A stretch of 64,000 bases of DNA from Primulina eburnea. Lineage: Eukaryota; Streptophyta; Magnoliopsida; Lamiales; Gesneriaceae. The DNA lies in contig NW_027331436.1 of assembly GCF_022965805.1 (NCBI RefSeq), forward strand, positions 248,001 through 312,000, given 5' to 3'. Each line of letters opens with the position of its first letter. Position 1 is the stretch's first letter. Position numbers and translations under genes: made by a program. The notes beneath the pieces are model-generated. The model had not been told where the DNA came from and ran no database searches. It saw only the letters and a list, made by a program, of their open reading frames with translations. This document shows, in pieces, positions 35,008-48,705 of the stretch.

Positions 35008-38000
35008 ATGGACAAACTGAAGTTGTCAATAGAACTTTGGGAACACTTTTGCGTGCTATTCTTAAAAAGAACTTGGATTGACATTTCTATGGACTTTATT
35101 TTGGGGTTGCCTAGGACTAAGAAGGGGAGGGATTCTATTTTTGGATTACTTTATGGGCTAAACTTTGCTCAATATTGTTGTAATCTACTATTTGTCATCC
35201 TCAAACGGATGGACAAACTGAAGTTGTCAATAGAACTTATATGGGCTAAACTTTGCTCAATATTGTTGTAATCTACTACTTGTCATCCCCAAACGGATGG
35301 ACAAACTGAAGTTGTAAATAGAACTTTGGGAACACTTGTGCGTGCTATTCTTAAAAGAACTTGGATTGACATTTCTATGGACTTTATTTTGGGGTTGCCT
35401 AGAACTAAGAAGGGGAGGGATTCTATTTTTGCATTACTTTATGGGCTAAACTTTGCTCCATATTGTTGTAATCTACTACTTGTCATCCTCAAACGGATGG
35501 ACAAACTGAAGTTGTAAATAGAACTTTGGGAACACTTTTGCGTGCTATTCTTAAAAGAACTTGGCCTGACATTTCTGTGGACTTTATTTTGGGGTTGCCT
35601 AGGACTAAGAAGGTGAGGGATTCTTTTTTTGGATTACTTTATGGGCTAAACTTTGCTCAATATTGTTGTAATCTACTACTTGTCATCCTCAAACGGATGG
35701 ACAAACTGAAGTTGTAAATAGAACTTTGGGAACACTTGTGCGTGCTATTCTTAAAAGAACTTGGATTCACATTTCTATGCACTTTATTTTGGGGTTGCCT
35801 AGGACTAAGAAGGGGAGGGATTCTATTTTTGGATTACTTTATGGGCTAAACTTTGCTCAATATTGTTGTAATCTACTACTTGTCATCCTCAAACGGATGG
35901 AAAAACTGAAGTTGTCAATAGAACTTATATGGCCTAACCTTTGCTCAATATTGTTGTAATCTACTACTTGTCATTCTCAAACGGATGGACAAACTGAAGT
36001 TGTAAATAGAACTTTGGGAACACTTTTGCGTGCTATTCTTAAAAAGAACTTGGATTGACATTTCTATGGACTTTATTTTGGGGTTGCCTAGGACTAAGAA
36101 GGGGAGGGATTCTATTTTTGGATTACTTTATGGGCTAAACTTTGCTCAATATTGTTGTTATCTACTATTTGTCATCCTCAAACGGATGGACAAACTGAAG
36201 TTGTCAATAGAACTTATATGGGCTAAACTTTGCTCAATATTGTTGTAATCTACTACTTGTCATCCCCAAACAGATGGACAAACTGAAGTTGTAAATAGAA
36301 CTTTGGGAACACTTGTGCGTGCTATTCTTAAAAGAACTTGGATTGACATTTCTATGGACTTTATTTTGGGGTTGCCTAGGACTAAGAAGGGGAGGGATTC
36401 TATTTTTGCATTACTTTATGGGCTAAACTTTGCTCCATATTGTTGTAATGTACTACTTGTCATCCTCAAACGGATGGACAAACTGAATTTGTAAATAGAA
36501 CTTTGGAAACACTTTTGCGTGCTATTCTTAAAAGAACTTGGACTGACATTTCTGTGGACTTTATTTTGGGGTTGCCTAGGACTAATAAGGTGAGGGATTC
36601 TATTTTTGGATTACTTTATGGGCTAAACTTTGCTCAATATTGTTGTAATCTACTACTTGTCATCCTCAAACGGATGGACAAACTGAAGTTGTAAATAGAA
36701 CTTTGGGAACACTTTTGCGTGCTATTCTTAAAAAGAACTTGGATTGACATTTCTATGGACTTTATTTTGGGGTTGCCAATGACTAAGAAGGGGAGGGATT
36801 CTATTTTTGAATTACTTTATGGCTAAACTTTGCTCAATATTGTTGTAATCTACTAATTGTCATCCTCAAACAGATTGACAAACTGAAGTTGTAAATAGAA
36901 CTATGGGAACAATTTTGCTTGCAATTCTTAAAAAGAACTTGGATTGACATTTCTATGGACTTTATTTTGGGGTTGCCTAGGACTAAGAAGGGGAGGGATT
37001 CTATTTTTGGATTACTTTATGGCTAAACTTTGCTCAATATTGTTGTAATCTACTACTTGTCATCCTCAAACGGATGGACAAACTGAAGTTGTAAATAGAA
37101 CTTTGAGAACACTTTTGCGTGCTATTCTTAAAAAGAACTTGGATTGACATTTCTATGGACTTTATTCTTGGGTTGCCTAGGACTAAGAAGGGGAGGGATT
37201 CTATTTTTGGATTACTTTATGGGCTAAACTTTGCTCAATATTGTTGTAATCTACTATTTGTCATCCTCAAACGGATGGACAAACTGAAGTTGTCAATAGA
37301 ACTTATATGGGCTAAACTTTGCTCAATATTGTTGTAATCTACTACTTGTCATCCCCAAACGGATGGACAAACTGAAGTTGTAAATAGAACTTTGGGAACA
37401 CTTTTGCGTGCTATTCTTAAAAGAACTTGGACTGACATTTCTGTGGACTTTATTTTGGGGTTGCCTAGGACTAAGAAGGTAAGGGATTCTATTTTTGGAT
37501 TACTTTATGGGCTAAACTTTGCTCAATATTGTTGTAATCTACTACTTGTCATCCTCAAACGGATGGACAAACTGAAGTTGTAAATAGAACTTTGGGAACA
37601 CTTGTGCGTGCTATTCTTAAAAGAACTTGGATTAACATTTCTATGCACTTTATTTTGGGGTTGCCTAGGACTAAGAAGGGGAGGGATTCTATTTTTGGAT
37701 TACTTTATGGGCTAAACTTTGCTCAACATTGTTGTAATCTACTACTTGTCATCCTCAAACGGATGGAAAAACTGAAGTTGTCAAAGAACTTATATGGCCT
37801 AACCTTTGCTCAATATTGTTGTAATCTACTACTTGTCATTCTCAAACGGATGGACAAACTGAAGTTGTAAATAGAACTTTGGGAACACTTTTGCGTGCTA
37901 TTCTTAAAAAGAACTTGGATTGACATTTCTATGCACTTTATTTTGGGGTTGCCTAGGACTGAGAAGGTGAGGGATTCTATTTTTGGATTACTTTATGGGC

Positions 38001-40617
38001 TAAACTTTGCTCAATATTGTTGTAATCTACTACTTGTCATCCTCAAACGGATGGACAAACTGAAGTTGTAAATAGAACTTTGAGAACACTTTTGCGTGCT
38101 ATTCTTAAAAAGAACTTGGATTGACATTTCTATGGACTTTATTCTGGGGTTGCCTAGGACTAAGAAGGGAGGGATTCTATTTTTGGATTACTTTATGGGC
38201 TAAACTTTGCTCAATATTGTTGTAATCTACTATTTGTCATTTTCAAACGGATGGACAAACTGAAGTTGTCAATAGAACTTATATGGGCTAAACTTTGCTC
38301 AATATTGTTGTAATCTACTACTTGTCATCCCCAAACGGATGGACAAACTGAAGTTGTAAATAGAACTTTGGGAACACTTGTGCGTGCTATTCTTAAAAGA
38401 ACTTGGATTGACATTTCTATGGAATTTATTTTGGGGTTGCCTAGGACTAAGAAGGGGAGGGATTCTATTTTTGCATTACTTTATGGGCTAAACTTTGCTC
38501 CATATTGTTGTAATCTACTACTTGTCATCCCCAAACGGATGGACAAACTGAAGTTGTAAATAGAACTTTGGGAACACTTTTGCGTGCTATTCTTAAAAGA
38601 ACTTGGACTGACATTTCTATGCACTTTATTTTGGGGTTGCCTAGGACTAAGAAGGTGAGGGATTCTATTTTTGGATTACTTTATGGGCTAAACTTTGCTC
38701 AATATTGTTGTAATCTACTACTTGTCATCCTCAAACGGATGGACAAACTGAAGTTGTAAATAGAACTTTGGGAACACTTGTGCGTGCTATTCTTAAAAAG
38801 AACTTGGATTGACATTTCTATGCACTTTATTTTGGGGTTGCCTAGGACTAAGAAGGGGAGGGATTCTATTTTTGGATTACTTTATGGGCTAAACATTGCT
38901 CAATATTGTTGTAATCTACTACTTGTCATCCTCAAACGGATGGACAAACTGAAGTTGTCAATAGAACTTATATGGGCTAAACTTTGCTCAATATTGTTGT
39001 AATCTACTACTTGTCATCCCCAAACGGATGGACAAACTGAAGTTGTAAATAGAACTTTGGGAACACTTGTGCGTCCTATTCTTAAAAAGAACTTGGATTG
39101 ACATTTCTATGCACTTTATTTTGAGGTTGCCTAGGACTAAGAAGGGGAGGGATTCTATTTTTGGATTACTTTATGGCCTAACTTTGCTCCATATTGTTGT
39201 AATCTACTACTTGTCATCCTCAAACGGATGGACAAACTGAAGTTGTCAATAGAACTTTGGGAACACTTTTGCGTGCTATTCTTAAAAAGAACTTGGATTG
39301 ACATTTCTATGGACTTTATTTTGGGGTTGCCTAGGACTAAGAAGGGGAGGGATTCTATTTTTGGATTACTTTATGGGCTAAACTTTGCTCAATATTGTTG
39401 TAATCTACTACTTGTCATCCTCAAACGGATGGAAAAACTGAAGTTGTCAATAGAACTTATATGGCCTAACCTTTGCTCAATATTGTTGTAATTTACTACT
39501 TGTCATTCTCAAACGGATGGACAAACTGAAGTTGTAAATAGAACTTTGGGAACACTTTTGCGTGCTATTCTTAAAAAGAACTTGGATTGACATTTCTATG
39601 CACTTTATTTTGGGGTTGCCTAGGACTGAGAAGGGGAGGGATTCTATTTATGGATTACTTTATGGGCTAAACTTTGTTCAATATTGTTGTAATCTACTAC
39701 TTGTCATCCTCAAACAGATGGACAAACTGAAGTTGTCAATAGAACTTTGGGAACACTTTTGCGTGCTATTCTTAAAAGAAGGGGAGGGATTCTATTTTCG
39801 GATTACTTTATGGGCTAAACTTTGCTCAATATTGTTGTAATCTACTACTTGTCATCCCCAAACGGATGGACAAACTGAAGTTGTAAATAGAACTTTGGGA
39901 ACACTTGTGCGTGCTATTCTTAAAAGAACTTGGATTGACATTTCTATGCACTTTATTTTGGGGTTGCCTAGGACTAAGAAGGGGAGGGATTCTATTTTTG
40001 GATTACTTTATGGGCTAAACTTTAATCCATATTGTTGTAATCTACTACTTGTCATCCTCAAACGGATGGACAAACTGAAGTTGTCAATAGAACTTTGGGA
40101 ACACTTTTGCGTGCTATTCTTAAAAGAAGGGGAGAGATTCTATTTTCGGATTACTTTATGGGCTAAACTTTGCTCAATATTGTTGTAATCTACTACTTGT
40201 CTTCCCCAAACGGATGGACAAACTGAAGTTGTAAATAGAACTTTAGGAACACTTGTGCGTGCTATTCTTAAAAGAACTTGGATTGACATTTCTATGCACT
40301 TTATTTTGGGGTTGCCAAGGACTAAGAAGGGGAGGGATTCTATTTTTGGATTACTTTATGGGCTAAACTTTAATCCATATTGTTGTAATCTACTACTTGT
40401 CATCCTCAAACGGATGGACAAACTGAAGTTGTAAATAGAACTTTGTGAACACTTTTGCGTGCTATTCTTAAAAGAACTTGGCCTGACATTTCTGTGGACT
40501 TTATTTTGGGGTTGCCTAGGACTAAGAAGGTGAGGGATTCTTTTTTTGGATTACTTTATGGGCTAAACTTTGCTCAATATTGTTGTAATCTACTACTTGT
40601 CATCCTCAAACGGATGG
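35008..40617 (+). repeat. Higher-order repeat R3 (copy of R2)
   Basis: Collinear with 28827-34435 at an offset of 6181-6182 bp, including the ATGGAATTTATTTTG variant (38420 versus 32238) and the CTTGTCTTCCCC variant (40196 versus 34014). After about 40617 the copies part: R2 goes on to an 88-bp monomer, R3 to a full monomer. Confidence 0.85.
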
Positions 40618-41869
40618 ACAAACTGAAGTTGTAAATAGAACTTTGGGAACACTTGTGCGTGCTATTCTTAAAAGAACTTGGATTCACATTTCTATGCACT
40701 TTATTTTGGGGTTGCCTAGGACTAAGAAGGGGAGGGATTCTATTTTTGGATTACTTTATGGGCTAAACTTTGCTCAATATTGTTGTAATCTACTACTTGT
40801 CATCCTCAAACGGATGGAAAAACTGAAGTTGTCAATAGAACTTATATGGCCTAACCTTTGCTCAATATTGTTGTAATCTACTACTTGTCATTCTCAAACG
40901 GATGGACAAACTGAAGTTGTAAATAGAACTTTGGGAACACTTTTGCGTGCTATTCTTAAAAAGAACTTGGATTGACATTTCTATGGACTTTATTTTGGGG
41001 TTGCCTAGGACTAAGAAGGGGAGGGATTCTATTTTTGCATTACTTTATGGGCTAAACTTTGCTCCATATTGTTGTAATGTACTACTTGTCATCCTCAAAC
41101 GGATGGACAAACTGAATTTGTAAATAGAACTTTGGAAACACTTTTGCGTGCTATTCTTAAAAGAACTTGGACTGACATTTCTGTGGACTTTATTTTGGGG
41201 TTGCCTAGGACTAATAAGGTGAGGGATTCTATTTTTGGATTACTTTATGGGCTAAACTTTGCTCAATATTGTTGTAATCTACTACTTGTCATCCTCAAAC
41301 GGATGGACAAACTGAAGTTGTAAATAGAACTTTGGGAACACTTTTGCGTGCTATTCTTAAAAAGAACTTGGATTGACATTTCTATGGACTTTATTTTGGG
41401 GTTGCCAATGACTAAGAAGGGGAGGGATTCTATTTTTGGATTACTTTATGGCTAAACTTTGCTCAATATTGTTGTAATCTACTACTTGTCATCCTCAAAC
41501 GGATGGACAAACTGAAGTTGTAAATAGAACTTTGGGAACACTTTTGCGTGCTATTCTTAAAAAGAACTTGGATTGACATTTCTATGGACTTTATTTTGGG
41601 GTTGCCTAGGACTAAGAAGGGGAGGGATTCTATTTTTGGATTACTTTATGGGCTAAACTTTGCACAATAAAGTTGTAATCTACAACTTGTCATCCTCAAA
41701 CGGATGGACAAACTGAAGTTGTAAATAGAACTTTGGGAACACTTTTGCGTGCTATTCTTAAAAAGAACTTGGATTGACATTTCTATGCACTTTATTTTGG
41801 GGTTTCCTAGGACTAAGAAGGGGAGGGATTCTATTTTTGGATTACTTTATGGCTAAACTTTGCTCAATA

Positions 41870-44800
41870 TTGTTGTAATCTACTACTTGTCATCCTCAAA
41901 CGGATGGACAAACTGAAGTTGTAAATAGAACTTTGAGAACACTTTTGCGTGCTATTCTTAAAAAGAACTTGGATTGACATTTCTATGGACTTTATTCTTG
42001 GGTTGCCTAGGACTAAGAAGGGGAGGGATTCTATTTTTGGATTACTTTATGGGCTAAACTTTGCTCAATATTGTTGTAATCTACTATTTGTCATCCTCAA
42101 ACGGATGGACAAACTGAAGTTGTCAATAGAACTTATATGGGCTAAACTTTGCTCAATATTGTTGTAATCTACTACTTGTCATCCCCAAACGGATGGACAA
42201 ACTGAAGTTGTAAATAGAACTTTGGGAACACTTTTGCGTGCTATTCTTAAAAGAACTTGGACTGACATTTCTGTGGACTTTATTTTGGGGTTGCCTAGGA
42301 CTAAGAAGGTAAGGGATTCTATTTTTGGATTACTTTATGTGCTAAACTTTGCTCAATATTGTTGTAATCTACTACTTGTCATCCTCAAACGGATGGACAA
42401 ACTGAAGTTGTAAATAGAACTTTGGGAACACTTGTGCGTGCTATTCTTAAAAGAACTTGGATTAACATTTCTATGCACTTTATTTTGGGGTTGCCTAGGA
42501 CTAAGAAGGGGAGGGATTCTATTTTTGGATTACTTTATGGGCTAAACTTTGCTCAACATTGTTGTAATCTACTACTTGTCATCCTCAAACGGATGGAAAA
42601 ACTGAAGTTGTCAAAGAACTTATATGGCCTAACCTTTGCTCAATATTGTTGTAATCTACTACTTGTCATTCTCAAACGGATGGACAAACTGAAGTTGTAA
42701 ATAGAACTTTGGGAACACTTTTGCGTGCTATTCTTAAAAAGAACTTGGATTGACATTTCTATGCACTTTATTTTGGGGTTGCCTAGGACTGAGAAGGTGA
42801 GGGATTCTATTTTTGGATTACTTTATGGGCTAAACTTTGCTCAATATTGTTGTAATCTACTTCTTGTCATCCTCAAACGGATGGACAAACTGAAGTTGTA
42901 AATAGAACTTTGAGAACACTTTTGCGTGCTATTCTTAAAAAGAACTTGGATTGACATTTCTATGGACTTTATTCTGGGGTTGCCTAGGACTAAGAAGGGA
43001 GGGATTCTATTTTTGGATTACTTTATGGGCTAAACTTTGCTCAATATTGTTGTAATCTACTATTTGTCATTTTCAAACGGATGGACAAACTGAAGTTGTC
43101 AATAGAACTTATATGGGCTAAACTTTGCTCAATATTGTTGTAATCTACTACTTTTCATCCCCAAACGGATGGACAAACTGAAGTTGTAAATAGAACTTTG
43201 GGAACACTTGTGCGTGCTATTCTTAAAAGAACTTGGATTGACATTTCTATGGACTTTATTTTGGGGTTGCCTAGGACTAAGAAGGGGAGGGATTCTATTT
43301 TTGCATTACTTTATGGGCTAAACTTTGCTCCATATTGTTGTAATCTACTACTTGTCATCCCCAAACGGATGGACAAACTGAAGTTGTAAATAGAACTTTG
43401 GGAACACTTTTGCGTGCTATTCTTAAAAGAACTTGGACTGACATTTCTATGCACTTTATTTTGGGGTTGCCTAGGACTAAGAAGGTGAGGGATTCTATTT
43501 TTGGATTACTTTATGGGCTAAACTTTGCTCAATATTGTTGTAATCTACTACTTGTCATCCTCAAACGGATGGACAAACTGAAGTTGTAAATAGAACTTTG
43601 GGAACACTTGTGCGTGCTATTCTTAAAAAGAACTTGGATTGACATTTCTATGCACTTTATTTTGGGGTTGCCTAGGACTAAGAAGGGGAGGGATTCTATT
43701 TTTGGATTACTTTATGGGCTAAACATTGCTCAATATTGTTGTAATCTACTACTTGTCATCCTCAAACGGATGGACAAACTGAAGTTGTCAATAGAACTTA
43801 TATGGGCTAAACTTTGCTCAATATTGTTGTAATCTACTACTTGTCATCCCCAAACGGATGGACAAACTGAAGTTGTAAATAGAACTTTGGGAACACTTGT
43901 GCGTCCTATTCTTAAAAAGAACTTGGATTGACATTTCTATGCACTTTATTTTGAGGTTGCCTAGGACTAAGAAGGGGAGGGATTCTATTTTTGGATTACT
44001 TTATGGCCTAACTTTGCTCCATATTGTTGTAATCTACTACTTGTCATCCTCAAACGGATGGACAAACTGAAGTTGTCAATAGAACTTTGGGAACACTTTT
44101 GCGTGCTATTCTTAAAAAGAACTTGGATTGACATTTCTAAGGACTTTATTTTGGGGTTGCCTAGGACTAAGAAGGGGAGGGATTCTATTTTTGGATTACT
44201 TTATGGGCTAAACTTTGCACAATATTGTTGTAATCTACTACTTGTCATCCTCAAACGGATGGAAAAACTGAAGTTGTCAATAGAACTTATATGGCCTAAC
44301 CTTTGCTCAATATTGTTGTAATTTACTACTTGTCATTCTCAAACGGATGGACAAACTGAAGTTGTAAATAGAACTTTGGGAACACTTTTGCGTGCTATTC
44401 TTAAAAAGAACTTGGATTGACATTTCTATGCACTTTATTTTGGGGTTGCCTAGGACTGAGAAGGGGAGGGATTCTATTTATGGATTACTTTATGGGCTAA
44501 ACTTTGTTCAATATTGTTGTAATCTACTACTTGTCATCCTCAAACAGATGGACAAACTGAAGTTGTCAATAGAACTTTGGGAACACTTTTGCGTGCTATT
44601 CTTAAAAGAAGGGGAGGGATTCTATTTTCGGATTACTTTATGGGCTAAACTTTGCTCAATATTGTTGTAATCTACTACTTGTCATCCCCAAACGGATGGA
44701 CAAACTGAAATTGTAAATAGAACTTTGGGAACACTTGTGCGTGCTATTCTTAAAAGAACTTGGATTGACATTTCTATGCACTTTATTTTGGGGTTGCCTA

Positions 44801-45270
44801 GGACTAAGAAGGGGAGGGATTCTATTTTTGGATTACTTTATGGGCTAAACTTTAATCCATATTGTTGTAATCTACTACTTGTCATCCTCAAACGGATGGA
44901 CAAACTGAAGTTGTCAATAGAACTTTGGGAACACTTTTGCGTGCTATTCTTAAAAGAAGGGGAGGGATTCTATTTTCGGATTACTTTATGGGCTAAACTT
45001 TGCTCAATATTGTTGTAATCTACTACTTGTCATCCCCAAACGGATGGACAAACTGAAGTTGTAAATAGAACTTTAGGAACACTTGTGCGTGCTATTCTTA
45101 AAAGAACTTGGATTGACATTTCTATGCACTTTATTTTGGGGTTGCCAAGGACTAAGAAGGGGAGGGATTCTATTTTTGGATTACTTTATGGGCTAAACTT
45201 TAATCCATATTGTTGTAATCTACTACTTGTCATCCTCAAACGGATGGACAAACTGAAGTTGTAAATAGAA
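41870..45270 (+). repeat. Higher-order repeat R4 (copy of 37040-40440)
   Basis: Collinear with part of R3 at an offset of 4830 bp. Private changes such as TTATGTGCTAAAC at 42336 and CTACTTCTTGTC at 42857 mark this copy. Confidence 0.8.
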
Positions 45271-47100
45271 CTTTGGGAACACTTTTGCGTGCTATTCTTA
45301 AAAGAACTTGGACTGATATTTCTATGGACTTTATTTTAGGGTTGCCTAGGACTAAGAAGGTGAGGGATTCTATTTTTGGATTACTTTATAGGCTAAACTT
45401 TGCTCAATATTGTTGTAATCTACTACTTTTCATCCTCAAACGGAAGGACAAACTGAAGTTGTCAATAGAACTTTGGGAACACTTTTGCGTGCTATTCTTA
45501 CAAAGAACTTGGATTGACATTTCTATGGACTTTATTTTGGGGTTGACAAGGACTAAGAAGGGGAGGGATTCTATTTTTGGATTACTTTATGGCTAAACTT
45601 TGCTCAATATTGTTGTAATCTACTACTTGTCATCCTCAAACAGATTGACAAACTGAAGTTGTAAATTGAACTTTGGGAACACTTTTGCGTGCTATTCTTA
45701 AAAAGAACTTGGATTGACATTTCTATGGACTTTATTCTGGGGTTGCCTAGGACTAAGAAGGGGAGGGATTCTATTTTTAGATTACTTTATGGGCTAAACT
45801 TTGCTCAATATTGTTGTAATCTACTACTTGTCATCCTCAAACGGATGGACAAACTGAAGTTGTAAATAGAACTTTGGGAACACTTTTGCGTGCTATTCTT
45901 AAAAGAACTTGGACTGACATTTCTATGGACTTTATTTTGGGGTTGCCTAGGACTAAGAAGGGGAGGGATTCTATTTTTGGATTACTTTATGGGCTAAACT
46001 TTGCTCAATATTGTTGTAATCTACTATTTGTCATCCTCAAACGGATGGACAAACTGAAGTTGTCAATAGAACTTTAGGAACACTTTTGCGTGCTATTCTT
46101 AAAAAGAACTTGGATTGACATTTCTATGGACTTTATTTTGGGGTTGCCAATGACTAAGAAGGGGAGGGATTCTATTTTTGGATTACTTTATGGCTAAACT
46201 TTGCTCAATATTGTTGTAATCTACTACTTGTCATCCTCAAACAGATGGACAAACTGAAGTTGTAAATAGAACTTTGGGAACACTTTTGCGTGCTATTCTT
46301 AAAAAGAACTTGGATTGACATTTCTATGGACTTTATTTTGGGGTTGCCTAGGACTAAGAAGGGGAGGGATTCTATTTTTGGATTACTTTATGGGCTAAAC
46401 TTTGCACAATAAAGTTGTAATCTACAACTTGTCATCCTCAAACGGATGGACAAACTGAAGTTGTAAATAGAACTTTGGGAACACTTTTGCGTGCTATTCT
46501 TAAAAAGAACTTGGATTGACATTTCTATGCACTTTATTTTGGGGTTGCCTAGGACTAAGAAGGGGAGGAATTCTATTTTTGGATTACTTTATGGCTAAAC
46601 TTTGCTCAATATTGTTGTAATCTACTACTTGTCATCCTCAAACGGATGGACAAACTGAAGTTGTAAATAGAACTTTGAGAACACTTTTGCGTGCTATTCT
46701 TAAAAAGAACTTGGATTGACATTTCTATGGACTTTATTCTTGGGTTGCCTAGGACTAAGAAGGGGAGGGATTCTATTTTTGGATTACTTTATGGACTAAA
46801 CTTTGCTCAATATTGTTGTAATCTACTATTTGTCATCCTCAAACGGATGGACAAACTGAAGTTGTCAATAGAACTTATATGGGCTAAACTTTGCTCAATA
46901 TTGTTGTAATCTACTACTTGTCATCCCCAAACGGATGGACAAACTGAAGTTGTAAATAGAACTTTGGGAACACTTTTGCGTGCTATTCTTAAAAGAACTT
47001 GGACTGACATTTCTGTGGACTTTATTTTGGGGTTGCCTAGGACTAAGAAGGTAAGGGATTCTATTTTTGGATTACTTTATGGGCTAAACTTTGCTCAATA
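44217..47100 (+). repeat. Higher-order segment shared with 56853-59737
   Basis: Offset 12636 bp. Shared private variants include GCACAATATTG (44217 and 56853), GAAATTGTAAATAG (44708 and 57344), TTTATAGGCTAAAC (45386 and 58022) and TTCTTACAAAGAAC (45495 and 58131). Confidence 0.8.
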
Positions 47101-48705
47101 TTGTTGTAATCTACTACTTGTCATCCCCAAACGGATGGACAAACTGAAGTTGTAAATAGAACTTTGGGAACACTTGTGCGTGCTATTCTTAAAAGAACTT
47201 GGATTGACATTTCTATGCACTTTATTTTGGGGTTGCCAAGGACTAAGAAGGGGAGGGATTCTATTTTTGGATTACTTTATGGGCTAAACTTTAATCCATA
47301 TTGTTGTAATCTACTACTTGTCATCCTCAAACGGATGGACAAACTGAAGTTGTAAATAGAACTTTGGGAACACTTTTGCGTGCTATTCTTAAAAGAACTT
47401 GGCCTGACATTTCTGTGGACTTTATTTTGGGGTTGCCTAGGACTAAGAAGGTGAGGGATTCTTTTTTTGGATTACTTTATGGGCTAAACTTTGCTCAATA
47501 TTGTTGTAATCTACTACTTGTCATCCTCAAACGGATGGACAAACTGAAGTTGTAAATAGAACTTTGGGAACACTTGTGCGTGCTATTCTTAAAAGAACTT
47601 GGATTCACATTTCTATGCACTTTATTTTGGGGTTGCCTAGGACTAAGAAGGGGAGGGATTCTATTTTTGGATTACTTTATGGGCTAAACTTTGCTCAATA
47701 TTGTTGTAATCTACTACTTGTCATCCTCAAACGGATGGAAAAACTGAAGTTGTCAATAGAACTTATATGGCCTAACCTTTGCTCAATATTGTTGTAATCT
47801 ACTACTTGTCATTCTCAAACGGATGGACAAACTGAAGTTGTAAATAGAACTTTGGGAACACTTTTGCGTGCTATTCTTAAAAAGAACTTGGATTGACATT
47901 TCTATGGACTTTATTTTGGGGTTGCCTAGGACTAAGAAGGGGAGGGATTCTATTTTTGGATTACTTTATGGGCTAAACTTTGCTCAATATTGTTGTAATC
48001 TACAATTTGTCATCCTCAAACGGATGGACAAACTGAAGTTGTCAATAGAACTTATATGGGCTAAACTTTGCTCAATATTGTTGTAATCTACTACTTGTCA
48101 TCCCCAAACAGATGGACAAACTGAAGTTGTAAATAGAACTTTGGGAACACTTGTGCGTGCTATTCTTAAAAGAACTTGGATTGACATTTCTATGGACTTT
48201 ATTTTGGGGTTGCCTAGGACTAAGAAGGGGAGGGATTCTATTTTTGCATTACTTTATGGGCTAAACTTTGCTCCATATTGTTGTAATGTACTACTTGTCA
48301 TCCTCAAACGGATGGACAAACTGAATTTGTAAATAGAACTTTGGAAACACTTTTGCGTGCTATTCTTAAAAGAACTTGGACTGACATTTCTGTGGACTTT
48401 ATTTTGGGGTTGCCTAGGACTAATAAGGTGAGGGATTCTATTTTTGGATTACTTTATGGGCTAAACTTTGCTCAATATTGTTGTAATCTACTACTTGTCA
48501 TCCTCAAACGGATGGACAAACTGAAGTTGTAAATAGAACTTTGGGAACACTTTTGCGTGCTATTCTTAAAAAGAACTTGGATTGACATTTCTATGGACTT
48601 TATTTTGGGGTTGCCAATGACTAAGAAGGGGAGGGATTCTATTTTTGGATTACTTTATGGCTAAACTTTGCTCAATATTGTTGTAATCTACTACTTGTCA
48701 TCCTC